Numbered from the stretch's first letter, positions 16,167-24,133 are shown. The stretch: DNA of 42,621 nucleotides from an uncultured Pseudacidovorax sp. (GCF_913773995.1 NZ_CAJYES010000003.1:1-42621); one strand, 5' to 3'. The notes: generated from the sequence alone by a model not told the origin. Program-made: numbers and translations.

Positions 16167-17843
16167 TCACCGCATCGCCTGGAAGGAGCCGAAGTCGTCG
16201 AGATCGGTCAGCAGCCGGCGGACGAAGGCCTGCGCGCGCGGCAGGCCTTCACAGGCCTTGTCGAGGCCGGTCAGCAACGTGCGTTGCCGTTCGGCACCGC
16301 GCAGCTTGACCAGCACCTTCTGCACGAGCAGCTGGTCCGTGACATCGGCCGCAGCGCTCTCCAGGTGCGCGGCGTCGAAGGCGTGATAGCGCACGAATTC
16401 CTCGATCAGCCGGTAGCCGAAGCCGAGCCCGTATTGCTGCATGAGGCCGTGGATTTCGGTCAGCTTCGCTTCGGACGCGGTACGCGCATCCTTCAGCTCG
16501 GGATAGCGGGTTTCGAGCGAAGCGAGGAAGCCCGGCACATCAACCGCGGACATATCGATCACCGACGCGCGGTCGAGGACCTTGTCGCTGACCGGGTTCG
16601 TCGTCTCATCGACGTTGATGGTGCCGATGATGAACAGGTTCGCCGGCAGTGGCAGCTCGGCCCGGATGCTGGCGCCGGTCGTGCCTTCAAGCGGCACGCT
16701 GTTCGAGTGCAGCTGCAGCCGGCCCTGGGTCTCCATGCAGGACAGCACGTCGGACAGGTAGTACTCGACGCGCGCCAGGTTCATTTCGTCGAGGATGACG
16801 AAGACCGGGGACTCGCGGTGCGCGGTCGCGACCAGCACCGCTTCGAGGAAGGTCGGCACGACATAGCGGTTCGTCAGCACGTCGAAATAGCCGGTCAGCC
16901 CGGTCGGGTCGGTCCACTCCGGCCGCACCGGGCACTCGAAGATCAGCGGATCGTCGTCCGTGTTCGAGGTCAGGCCATGCACTGCCCTGGCGTACTTCAA
17001 GGCCAGCTGCGTCTTGCCAGTACCGGAGAGGCCGGACAGGATGACGAAGTGCTTGTGCGGCAGGAAATTCAGCGCTGCATGAAAGCGCTTTACTTCGCCG
17101 TTCGGATAGTGGCCGCCCAGTGCCTTGACGGCGGCTTCGATGTCGGCCACCGGGATGCTCGCCGGCATGCGGCGCATGGCCGGGCTCAGCGTCGCCGTAT
17201 CGGTCCAGACCGGCAGCTCGTGAATTTTCTGTGATCCGACCAAGCTGCCCAGCCAGCCGATGAACTCGCGCGCCAGCAGGCTGCGCCGGGCCGATGCGGT
17301 CGGTGGGTACAGTGCGACGACGATTTCATCCGGTTCCGTCGCCGGACCGAAGGGCGACATGTCGAAGGCGAGGCTGTCCCAGAACTTGGCGTTGCGCAGC
17401 CAGAGCCGCCCGTCGCGGGCGAGGTAGATCGGGACCAGGTTGTTGCGGGCGCTGTACTTGATGGTCGCGCCCGGAGCCTCAGGGGCTTCCTCGTCAGCGC
17501 CCTCGGACAGCAGATCGGCCGGTTCGGCGCCCGCGGCCTTCGCGGCGGCGCCGAGCTTCTTCATTTCGGCGAGGCGGGCCAGGAAGCTGGCCTTGTCCTT
17601 GCGCACCAGGACCGCGAAGTAAACCTCGTCCTCGGGCGGGAAGCGCATGACGCAGCCAAAGATCAGGGCTTCGGTGTCGTCCTTGACGTTGTCGAGATTG
17701 ACGACGCCGAGCTGGATGCCGCCCTCGACGATCTTGGCGCTGTTGGAGACGCCGAACAGCTCGCGCGGGCGGACTGCCTTCGAGGTCCCGAAATGCTTCT
17801 GCGCGGCCTCAAGAAACCGCTGCTGCCGCTCGACGGGGTTCAT
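16167..17843 (-). CDS. McrB-like AAA+ restriction motor with unassigned N-terminal domain
   Basis: A 558-residue AAA+ protein of the McrB clade. Walker A is G-L-S-G-T-G-K-T (271-278). Next come R-P-E-W-T-D-P-T-G-L-T-G-Y-F-D (308-321), typical of McrB proteins, then Walker B F-V-I-L-D-E-M-N-L-A-R-V-E-Y-Y (348-362) and G-T-I-N-V-D-E-T-T with K-V-L-D-R-A as sensor region. In McrBC the motor (GTP-driven) translocates DNA and drives the McrC nuclease. Residues 1-~230 are a separate region I do not recognise; by analogy with McrB they may read the DNA target or its modification. A charged Ala/Glu-rich linker lies at ~93-125. The ATG start lies inside the methylase gene (35-nt overlap). Confidence 0.88.
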   Translation of the reverse strand: MNPVERQQRFLEAAQKHFGTSKAVRPRELFGVSNSAKIVEGGIQLGVVNLDNVKDDTEALIFGCVMRFPPEDEVYFAVLVRKDKASFLARLAEMKKLGAAAKAAGAEPADLLSEGADEEAPEAPGATIKYSARNNLVPIYLARDGRLWLRNAKFWDSLAFDMSPFGPATEPDEIVVALYPPTASARRSLLAREFIGWLGSLVGSQKIHELPVWTDTATLSPAMRRMPASIPVADIEAAVKALGGHYPNGEVKRFHAALNFLPHKHFVILSGLSGTGKTQLALKYARAVHGLTSNTDDDPLIFECPVRPEWTDPTGLTGYFDVLTNRYVVPTFLEAVLVATAHRESPVFVILDEMNLARVEYYLSDVLSCMETQGRLQLHSNSVPLEGTTGASIRAELPLPANLFIIGTINVDETTNPVSDKVLDRASVIDMSAVDVPGFLASLETRYPELKDARTASEAKLTEIHGLMQQYGLGFGYRLIEEFVRYHAFDAAHLESAAADVTDQLLVQKVLVKLRGAERQRTLLTGLDKACEGLPRAQAFVRRLLTDLDDFGSFQAMR

Positions 17844-19314
17844 TGGCAGCCTCCCTTTCTTCTGTTTGTTGTTTGAGCGTCTTCATGATCTGCGTCGCGA
17901 CAGCCTTCGCGAGCAGCGGCGGGACGGCGTTGCCGATCTGCCGGAACGCCGGATTCATCGTGCCGCAGAACAGGAAGCCGTCGGGGAACGAGTGCAGCCG
18001 CGCGGCCTCGCGCACGGAGATCGTGCGGGCCTGCCTGCTGTCGTAGTGGATGTGGCTGTAGCTGTCCTTGCCGAGGTGCGCCATGAGCGTGCGTGCCGGC
18101 TGGTCGCGCCACATCTTGCGCCACTTGTTCGGGAACTTGCCCACGTCGTAGGGCGGCACGATCGAGGCCTTGATGTCCTCGTATTTCTGCGAGCCGGGTT
18201 TGACCTTCACCCCCTGCTTCGCGAGGTCGGCAAGGTGCTGCTCGAACATCGCCATGGCGTGTTCATAGGCCTGGGGATACTGGTCGCCCGGGTTCATGCG
18301 GGCGAAGAGCGGGTAATCGCGCGGCAGATATCGGATGACGTGGTCGGTCAGGACCGGCGGGGCCTCGAAGCCCGGCCAAGTCCGCATCAGCTTGGCATAG
18401 GGCGTGTGGGGTTCCCTGCCATAGGGCATGGGCACGTCGAAGCGGCGGGCGCCGCGGCGCAGCTTACCGCTTTTGAGCAGCTTGCGCGCGTCGATGGATG
18501 GCAGATCGCCGAGTGCATCTTCCGCAGTGATGGCCTGCGGCAGCGAGCGCGTGGCCTTTGGCGCGTGGATGTAGTGGTGCGCGTCGTCCGCGATCCCGCT
18601 GTCGAGGAACTTCAGTGCCACCGAGCGGGTGCCTTCATAGCCTGGCGGCAGGTCGATGAAGTGTGTCGGCTCGGGAAACGTCACCACATCGGCGATTTCG
18701 CGCCGGTAGGCGATCAGGATCATCCGCTCGCGCATCTGGGGCACGCCGTAGAAGGCAGCGTTCAGCAGCGTGTAGCGGCAGATGTAGCCCTTGCTCTCTA
18801 GGACTTCGGCGATCTCTTCGGCGATGTTCTGGCCGCCGTGGTTCAACACGTCGGGGACGTTTTCGACCACGACGGCAAGCGGCGCGAAGGCTTCGACGTA
18901 ACGCAGATAATCGATGTAGAGTTGGGCGCGCGGGTCGTGCTTGAACGCTTCGGCGTGGTTGTCCACCTCGCGCAGCTTGGGGCGGCCGACGCGGGCGAAA
19001 GCCTGGCAGGGCGGGCCGCCGACGAGCACGTCGAAGGCGTCAGCTGTCGGACCGGCCTGCAGGTCCTTCACGAGCTGATCCGGGCTGGTCTTCGTGATGT
19101 CGCGGGCCTGCGAATGCGCTGCGTCGCCACCGTGGAAGTTGCGGCCGTGGGACGCCGCGGCTTCCGGGTCGAATTCGACCGCGCCGGCGATCGAGAACCC
19201 GGCTGCCGAGAACCCGAGAGAGATCCCGCCGCAACCGGCGAAAAGATCGAGCACACGGGGCTTGCCGCCCGCCTGCAGGCGGGCAATCTTCTGGCGGATG
19301 GCGCGCGTGCTCAC
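17809..19314 (-). CDS. Dcm-type cytosine-5 DNA methyltransferase
   Basis: A 501-residue C5-methyltransferase with all main motifs: I V-L-D-L-F-A-G-C-G-G (21-30), IV G-G-P-P-C-Q-A-F with catalytic Cys103, VI V-V-E-N-V-P near 150, VIII Q-M-R-E-R-M, and X I-G-N-A-V-P-P-L near the C-terminus. The long stretch between VIII and X (~170 residues) is the target-recognition domain; the site cannot be predicted. It transfers a methyl group from S-adenosylmethionine to C5 of cytosine and should protect host DNA from the nuclease genes that follow. The start is GTG at 19314 with GGAAGG about 10 nt upstream. It is the first gene of a six-gene operon and overlaps the McrB-like gene by 35 nt. Confidence 0.93.
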   Translation of the reverse strand: MSTRAIRQKIARLQAGGKPRVLDLFAGCGGISLGFSAAGFSIAGAVEFDPEAAASHGRNFHGGDAAHSQARDITKTSPDQLVKDLQAGPTADAFDVLVGGPPCQAFARVGRPKLREVDNHAEAFKHDPRAQLYIDYLRYVEAFAPLAVVVENVPDVLNHGGQNIAEEIAEVLESKGYICRYTLLNAAFYGVPQMRERMILIAYRREIADVVTFPEPTHFIDLPPGYEGTRSVALKFLDSGIADDAHHYIHAPKATRSLPQAITAEDALGDLPSIDARKLLKSGKLRRGARRFDVPMPYGREPHTPYAKLMRTWPGFEAPPVLTDHVIRYLPRDYPLFARMNPGDQYPQAYEHAMAMFEQHLADLAKQGVKVKPGSQKYEDIKASIVPPYDVGKFPNKWRKMWRDQPARTLMAHLGKDSYSHIHYDSRQARTISVREAARLHSFPDGFLFCGTMNPAFRQIGNAVPPLLAKAVATQIMKTLKQQTEEREAANEPRRAAAAVS

Positions 19315-19383
19315 AGGCGCGCACCTTCCCGTGATTGCTTGGTGGTCATGGTCTTGTTGGGATTTTTGGAAGGGTCGGCGCCG

Positions 19384-19572
19384 TTACTGGCGGCGGAAAA
19401 GCGGGTACTGCGCCTCGACGTACTTCTCGACGGCGTCCCGGACGACCCAGGCGACGGACACCTTTTTGTCTTCGGCGATCCTTTCCAGCTCGGCGTAAAG
19501 GTCTGCGGGGAAGGTCACCGACGCGCGAGTGCCTTCCTTCGCCGGAGCGTGCTGTTTCGCGGTGACTGCCAT
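19384..19572 (-). CDS. ribbon-helix-helix (CopG/Arc-like) DNA-binding protein
   Basis: A 62-residue basic protein with a typical ribbon-helix-helix core: T-R-A-S-V-T-F-P-A-D-L-Y-A-E-L-E-R-I-A-E-D-K-K near residues 15-38, then V-S-V-A-W-V-V-R-D-A-V-E-K-Y. The ATG at 19572 is preferred to an upstream in-frame start (19641), because the added residues show no fold. Such proteins are dimeric repressors of their own operons, as in antitoxins and plasmid regulators. No toxin gene lies next to it. It ends 69 nt before the methylase gene on the same strand, and a repeat that looks like an operator lies 24 nt upstream of its start. It may control the restriction operon; this is an inference. Confidence 0.78.
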   Translation of the reverse strand: MAVTAKQHAPAKEGTRASVTFPADLYAELERIAEDKKVSVAWVVRDAVEKYVEAQYPLFRRQ

Positions 19573-19595
19573 GGGGCGCTGCGAGTGTGTGCGGA

Positions 19596-19626
19596 GATGC
19601 ACCACATTACACCACAGCGGTGCATC
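19596..19626 (-). promoter_or_regulatory. candidate operator of the ribbon-helix-helix gene
   Basis: GATGCACC (19596-19603) and GGTGCATC (19619-19626) form a perfect 8-bp inverted repeat with 15 bp between. Inside it CACCACA occurs twice (19600-19606 and 19610-19616), exactly 10 bp apart, one helical turn. Closely spaced direct repeats at one-turn intervals suit cooperative binding by ribbon-helix-helix dimers. The site lies 24 nt upstream of the start of such a gene. A further 11-bp palindrome GGGGTCACCCC/GGGGTGACCCC lies at 19634-19644. Binding is inferred. Confidence 0.5.
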
Positions 19627-19661
19627 CGGCCTTGGGGTCACCCCCTATGGCGGCGGTTTGG

Positions 19662-20357
19662 CTATGCGGCGGCGGCCGGCACCGTCTCGCGCGGGAACAG
19701 GTCGCCGTTCCCGGTGAGGTAGTACTTGTTCGCCTCGTTCACCTTCAGCGTCCGGCTGAATTCGCGATCGATGTTGATGAGCAGGCCGCTGCTGATGAGC
19801 AGGCTGATGGCACGGCGGATGTCGCGCTCCGGGATGCCGGTACGCGCGTGGATCGTCTCGTAGGCGGCCATCGTGTAAGCGACGGCGTTCGAGCGCACGG
19901 CAGCCAGGTACAGGTAGAGCTTGAGGGCATGCAGCTCGTGTTTCGAGCGCAGGCTGAAGGTGGTGAACGGCTGGATGACGCCGTCCTTCACGATGGCCCG
20001 GCAGGGCAGCTTGAACCACTTTTCGTGCGGTCCGGTCAGCACGTAGCTGCGCCGCTGGGCCGAACCTTGTGGCGTGACGAGGCCGGTCCGCTGCAGGCGC
20101 TTCAGCCCGTCCGCGACCATGGCGCGGGGGCGGCCGGTGGCCACTTCCAGCTCGTCATAGGTCGCATGCGCAATCACGGCCGTGGTGCCGTCCTCCTGGG
20201 TCTCGGTCCGGGCCTGGAACAGCAGCGCGACGTAAAGCATCAGGGCCGCAGCCGAGGTCGCCGCCGCCAGTTCGCCATCGGGCGCCCAGAGCAGTAGCGG
20301 TAGCGCATCGCGCACCGGCTCGGACGGTGCGCGATGCCAGGGCATCGCGCGGATCAC
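19662..20357 (-). CDS. tandem winged-helix DNA-binding protein
   Basis: A 231-residue protein without membrane segments. It contains two winged-helix-like units: T-Y-D-E-L-E-V-A-T-G-R-P-R-A-M-V-A-D-G-L-K-R-L-Q-R-T-G-L-V-T near 67-96, and Y-E-T-I-H-A-R-T-G-I-P-E-R-D-I-R-R-A-I-S-L-L-I-S-S-G-L-L near 168-195. Two winged helices in one chain occur in plasmid and phage replication initiators and in some island regulators; I cannot choose between these. The GTG start overlaps the stop of the small membrane-protein gene by 4 nt (GTGA), so translation is coupled. It precedes the ribbon-helix-helix gene by 89 nt on the same strand. Confidence 0.65.
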   Translation of the reverse strand: MIRAMPWHRAPSEPVRDALPLLLWAPDGELAAATSAAALMLYVALLFQARTETQEDGTTAVIAHATYDELEVATGRPRAMVADGLKRLQRTGLVTPQGSAQRRSYVLTGPHEKWFKLPCRAIVKDGVIQPFTTFSLRSKHELHALKLYLYLAAVRSNAVAYTMAAYETIHARTGIPERDIRRAISLLISSGLLINIDREFSRTLKVNEANKYYLTGNGDLFPRETVPAAAA

Positions 20358-20512
20358 TTCTTCTTCCCCGAGGCGTGCAGCTTGAGGATCACATGCAGCG
20401 CGTAGCCGACGACCAGCAGCGCCAGCACGGGGATCACCGCGGTGAGCAGCTGCACGAGCTGCGGCGCGTGGGCCGCAAGCCAGTCAAGCACGTTGAGAGT
20501 TTCTTTTTTCAT
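20354..20512 (-). CDS. 52-residue single-span membrane protein
   Basis: A short protein starting M-K-K-E-T-L-N-V-L-D-W. It has a hydrophobic span from about residue 19 to 43 (V-Q-L-L-T-A-V-I-P-V-L-A-L-L-V-V-G-Y) and a basic tail ending K-K-K. No family is recognised. It may be a holin-like or island-encoded membrane peptide. The ATG at 20512 has AGG at the expected distance; the open frame extends further upstream, but that part is Cys-rich and shows no family. The overlap with the winged-helix gene supports it being real. The 395 nt upstream (20513-20907) hold an AT-rich stretch at about 20530-20585, a possible promoter region, then the IS21 end. Confidence 0.55.
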   Translation of the reverse strand: MKKETLNVLDWLAAHAPQLVQLLTAVIPVLALLVVGYALHVILKLHASGKKK

Positions 20513-20818
20513 GTCGCACCTGAATTCAAAGAACCATGTGCAGCAATTTATTGAGACTAAGCAATTATCTCTAGATATCGGTGCGGGCCGTGGCGGTCTG
20601 TTCGACGAGAAACCGCATATGTGACAACGACTTGCACGGAATGCAAGCAGTCTGTGCGGGTCATAGCTTAGTTCATGAGTGGCCACCTGTGAAGGGTGGA
20701 CCGAGCGTCGCCGCGGTGGGCGGCCGGGTGCTACGCGCGCCGCGCGCCGAGCCCTGGGTCTCGGCCAGAGGTAACGCCCCCTGACGCGAACAGCATGTTG
20801 TCCGGCGCGGTGCTGGGT

Positions 20819-20858
20819 ATTTCGGCGATCGTGACCGCTGATTTCGGGATCGTGACCG
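20819..20858. repeat. IS21-type terminal direct repeats
   Basis: ATTTCGGCGATCGTGACCG (20819-20837) and ATTTCGGGATCGTGACCG (20841-20858) are near-identical direct repeats in tandem, 22 bp apart. IS21-family elements carry several such internal repeats near their ends for transposase binding. They lie beyond the 3' end of the istB remnant, where the end of the element is expected. Confidence 0.65.
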
Positions 20859-20907
20859 ACGCGCGGTTGTAGAGGCGGTTTGCGCGTAGTCAGTGTAGTT
20901 TTGGGGC

Positions 20908-21483
20908 CTACTGGGTCTGTTCGGGACCTCCTTTGTCGTGGGGCTGAGCGCTGCCCGCCGCACGGCGCAGCGAGTCGCCCTTGAGGCTGAGGCGGTGCTC
21001 CTTGGCCAGCAATCGATCCAGGATGGCGTCGGCCATGGTCGGGTCGCCCAGCCAGGCATGCCAGTGCTCCGCCGGCAGTTGCGTGGTCAGGATCGTGGCG
21101 CGAGCCGCAGTACCGGCACGGTCGTCAATGACCTCCAGCAGGTCGGCCCGGCTCGCCGGCTCCAGCGGGGCCAGGGCCCAGTCGTCGAGCACCAGCACCT
21201 CGGTGCGCGCCAAATTCGCCAGCCACGCCGCGAAGCCACCCTTGCCGTGCAGGATGCGCAGTTCCTCGGCCAGGCGCGGCACGCGCAGGTACAGCGCCGA
21301 GTGCCCCCGCCGGCAGGCCTGCTGCGCCAGCGCGCACGCCAGCCAGCTCTTGCCCGAGCCCGTTGGGCCCAGGCGTCGGCTGCAAAGCGGCACGGTTCGC
21401 GGATCCGTGTCGCCCACACGTTGCGGCCATAGGCTGCGCTGTGAAGCAATTGCGCGTAGAGCGCACGTATCCACCTGTGACAC
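20908..21483 (-). pseudogene. istB: IS21-family IstB ATP-binding helper protein, N-terminally damaged
   Basis: The C-terminal ~150 residues match IstB: Walker [15 protein letters not shown], then [12 protein letters not shown], Walker [25 protein letters not shown] and A-D-A-I-L-D-R-L-L. IstB is the ATPase regulator that works with the IstA transposase. Intact IstB has about 100 more N-terminal residues leading into the Walker A; here the residues before it do not match the family and the reading frame seems shifted. No istA is present. This is a dead remnant of an insertion sequence at the right-hand side of the defence island. Confidence 0.82.
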
Positions 21484-21549
21484 GATGGCCTGCTGGTCAA
21501 TCCCGGTCCGTCGTGGCCTACATCAGACACATACCCTAATTCCAAGTTC

Positions 21550-22731
21550 TTAGACGAAATCGAGGAAACCTTCGGACTCTGCTTCAGCGACTGAGATCTG
21601 GATTGGCGGCAGAGACCCGGCAGCGCAGGGTAAAAATCTTGGGAATTTTCCCATGCCAAACGTTCTGACGTTGAGCGGAAGCTGCGGTTTCGCGAATGCG
21701 TCCGTTAGCACCTGATACGCGGCCCAGCGCCTTATACCGCGGATTGTTCTAGCATCTCGAAGATCCGTGCGTCCTACTATGCGATTCCAGTATTTGGTCG
21801 GGTCTGCGTTGCAGTTGTGAACCCAAGCGTACAAGCCAGCGGCCGTGATCCATTTAGCCTCTAAGAGGTTAAGGATGACTAGATCGTCGGGCCTTTTAAG
21901 TGGAAGCACGTGCACCCAGTAGTGGACGTGGAAGCCTCTAAGGCGCCCATACTCCAGCGACCAAGAGTACCCCACGAACCGTTCACCGAGGATGTACTCC
22001 ATAGCGTCGTGAAACTTGGCGCGCAACGCCACGAATTCTTGAAGCTGTGCTTGCTTTTCGTCTTCGCCCGCCCCTTGGCGTTGATGGACGCGTTGGTCAA
22101 GATGAAGATCGAAGCGTAGTCCGAGTACTTGAGGATGGACGCTGCGCAGGTCCTCAACCCTCCTAAGCAAATCTCGAAACTTTTCAACGGCGTTGCGCTG
22201 AAACATGCGCTGCTCGTGACGAAGCTCAGGATCGCGTAGCGCGCTGCGCAGTTGAGCGACTTCTTGGTTTAACAATCTGAGTAATGCAATCTGGTGATCG
22301 ACGGGTCTTTCTTGCGCCGACCCTTGATAGAGCCCGCCAACCGAACCGAACCGCCACTCCATGAAACAATGCACAAAGGGAGAAAACTTGTGGGTGGGAA
22401 ACTCTTCTAGGACATCGCAAAGGTCAATAAGCATGGCTGCGCGAAGATTTCTAGCCTCTTCCGTCCAGGTAACTCTCGCTCTGGTCATGTCCGCAAGCGT
22501 GAGCGTGAGCATCGAACAGTCCTTATGGATTAGGTCGACCGCCGCGCGAGTGATCGTCATAAGCGCTCCTCTGACAGACCTACGATCAAGAGCCAATGGC
22601 TGGGCTGGGTTCATGTCTTCGTACCTTTCGACATTCGACTGTTGCCATATCCTTCTCGCCTCGCCTCCACATCTCGAAATGTGCTGGGCCGCGGCATCAG
22701 CGAGTCCCCAGGGCTTATCGTTGCTTCTCAT
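21550..22731 (-). CDS. YagK/YfjJ (inovirus Gp2-like) domain protein with HUH motif
   Basis: A 393-residue protein from ATG 22731, chosen because GAAGGA lies 6 nt upstream; the frame extends to 22833 without a ribosome binding site. The C-terminal half has the pattern of the YagK/YfjJ (inovirus Gp2) family: L-G-L-R-F-D-L near residue 208, Y-S-W-S-L-E-Y-G-R-L-R-G-F-H-V-H-Y-W-V near 265-283, and A-A-Y-Q-V-L-T-D-A-F with R-T-F-G-M-G-K near the end. F-H-V-H is an HUH (His-hydrophobic-His) metal-binding motif as in rolling-circle Rep and relaxase proteins, with several Tyr downstream that could be the nucleophile. A replication role in a phage satellite or plasmid is inferred. It lies between an IS21 remnant and tRNA-Phe; no other phage genes are visible. 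Confidence 0.7.
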   Translation of the reverse strand: MRSNDKPWGLADAAAQHISRCGGEARRIWQQSNVERYEDMNPAQPLALDRRSVRGALMTITRAAVDLIHKDCSMLTLTLADMTRARVTWTEEARNLRAAMLIDLCDVLEEFPTHKFSPFVHCFMEWRFGSVGGLYQGSAQERPVDHQIALLRLLNQEVAQLRSALRDPELRHEQRMFQRNAVEKFRDLLRRVEDLRSVHPQVLGLRFDLHLDQRVHQRQGAGEDEKQAQLQEFVALRAKFHDAMEYILGERFVGYSWSLEYGRLRGFHVHYWVHVLPLKRPDDLVILNLLEAKWITAAGLYAWVHNCNADPTKYWNRIVGRTDLRDARTIRGIRRWAAYQVLTDAFAKPQLPLNVRTFGMGKFPRFLPCAAGSLPPIQISVAEAESEGFLDFV

Positions 22732-24099
22732 GCAAATTCCTTCGATCTCTAGCAAGTTATGTTGATTGATGAAGCCAAGACCTTCACATGTTGCAACGGC
22801 GTTGCCGGCAAGATGGTGGCTTACAACCATCAACAGATAGGTGTTTTTTCGATATAGTTAGCGTTCCCTCAAGTTCGCTCCGCCAATTTAAGGCCCAACG
22901 GGGTTCACGCCCAGGCACTCCAATGGTCTAGCGCGTGATTCGACGCGGCTGACGAGGTCAGAGAACGCGGTTTTCTTTCGCTACGACGTTTTTCCGTCTT
23001 GCTCCGAGTTAGTTCCACATAGTTATTGCTTACTCAGATTTTTTAATCATTCAAGCGTCACACTCCGACCTTTATAAAGCGCCTGTGTCTGGACCATCCA
23101 GCGAACGTCCTGCCAAACTTGGAGGCGCCAAAAGGAGCAGCTCATTTTTGGCGCTGGTTCAAGCAAAGAGAACAGATGGCAATTTCAGTCAGGAATCGCC
23201 TTGCTCACACAGGACCGGTGCCGAGTACAGAACGTCTCACTGACCTCCACTTGCTTCGGGCGTCCTGCGCGGACCTACGCCCGAGCAGGGTCGGCTTGGA
23301 GTGCAAGCCGTCGCTGTAACGACCTCAGGCGCCGACTGAGTACGCACGAGAGCGCGTGTATGGCACCTGAGAACGCTGGGAGGCAGTCACTACTGGCCTG
23401 TGCGCCGCGCAGAGACGTGAAACACGCGCGGAAGAAGTACAGCGACTAAATGACTGGGGCTGGCCGACGGCGTCTGACAGCGCACACTCTCCCAGCGCTG
23501 GTGCTCGTGGCTTTCTTATAGCCCCTTGACGTCGACGGTGGTTGAGGCAGTGCGTCTGGACAGAAACGCCGCGACGCAGAGTGGTTGTATTTGGTCCATT
23601 CACGGTGCCTGAACCTCGGCGACATTCGCAGCCCGAGCCCGTGCTCCTGGAGCCCGCTGGGCGGAATGAAAGCTCCTCGACCACTTCGGCCGGCGCGGCA
23701 CAGTCTCCGCGCACTCTCTAAGCAAGATGCACGGAGTCCACGATGGCCGATCTGAACGTGACCTCGACTCTAATGCTCAGAGGTTGCGCGACTCACTTGG
23801 TGCTAGATGCGGACTGCCTCGTGGTCAAGCGGCTGATACACGTCCACCCACCCACCATCAGCCCAAACGGGACGCGGATTCGCGGATGTAGTCCGAGCAT
23901 CGATCAGCGCCGTGTTCAACCGCCGTGCAGTCATGGCATCGCCCTCCTGCTACATCTGCTACATCTAGCAGGCTTAGCAGCCCATCTGGAGATGCCCGGG
24001 CCGAAGTAGGGCTTCAGTTGCTCCCTACACGCCACCCCGTCCGATCGCCCTCGTGAAGGACTGGCTTCGAACTGCCTACATGACGCCTACATGGCTGAG
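22732..24099. other. gene-poor stretch next to tRNA-Phe
   Basis: About 1.37 kb in which no open frame has a convincing protein or ribosome binding site. It holds an AT-rich patch at about 22970-23085, and a perfect inverted repeat GCGCCAAAA / TTTTGGCGC (23125-23133 and 23146-23154). It also holds a tandem 9-bp repeat CTGCTACAT (23947-23964) and a doubled GCCTACATG motif near 24073-24093. The end lies beside the 3' end of tRNA-Phe, a common integration site, so this may be eroded integration-element DNA. Confidence 0.5.
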
Positions 24100-24133
24100 A
24101 AAACAAAAAAGCCCGACTCGGTTGAGTCGGGCT
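24100..24133 (-). terminator. intrinsic terminator after tRNA-Phe
   Basis: On the minus strand a perfect 10-bp stem (AGCCCGACTC / GAGTCGGGCT, plus-strand 24110-24119 and 24124-24133) with a 4-nt loop is followed by six T residues (24105-24110 read as A on the plus strand). It lies 26 nt beyond the 3' end of tRNA-Phe and should end that transcript. Confidence 0.9.

Noticed and set aside
19384-19572. antitoxin of a toxin-antitoxin pair
   Set aside because: The ribbon-helix-helix fold fits an antitoxin, but no RelE/ParE, PIN or other toxin-like frame lies beside it; the neighbours are the methylase and a winged-helix gene.
23119-24009. small open frames in the gene-poor stretch
   Set aside because: None has a ribosome binding site, recognised domain or plausible composition; they are rich in Arg, Ser and Cys as expected for chance frames in GC-rich DNA.
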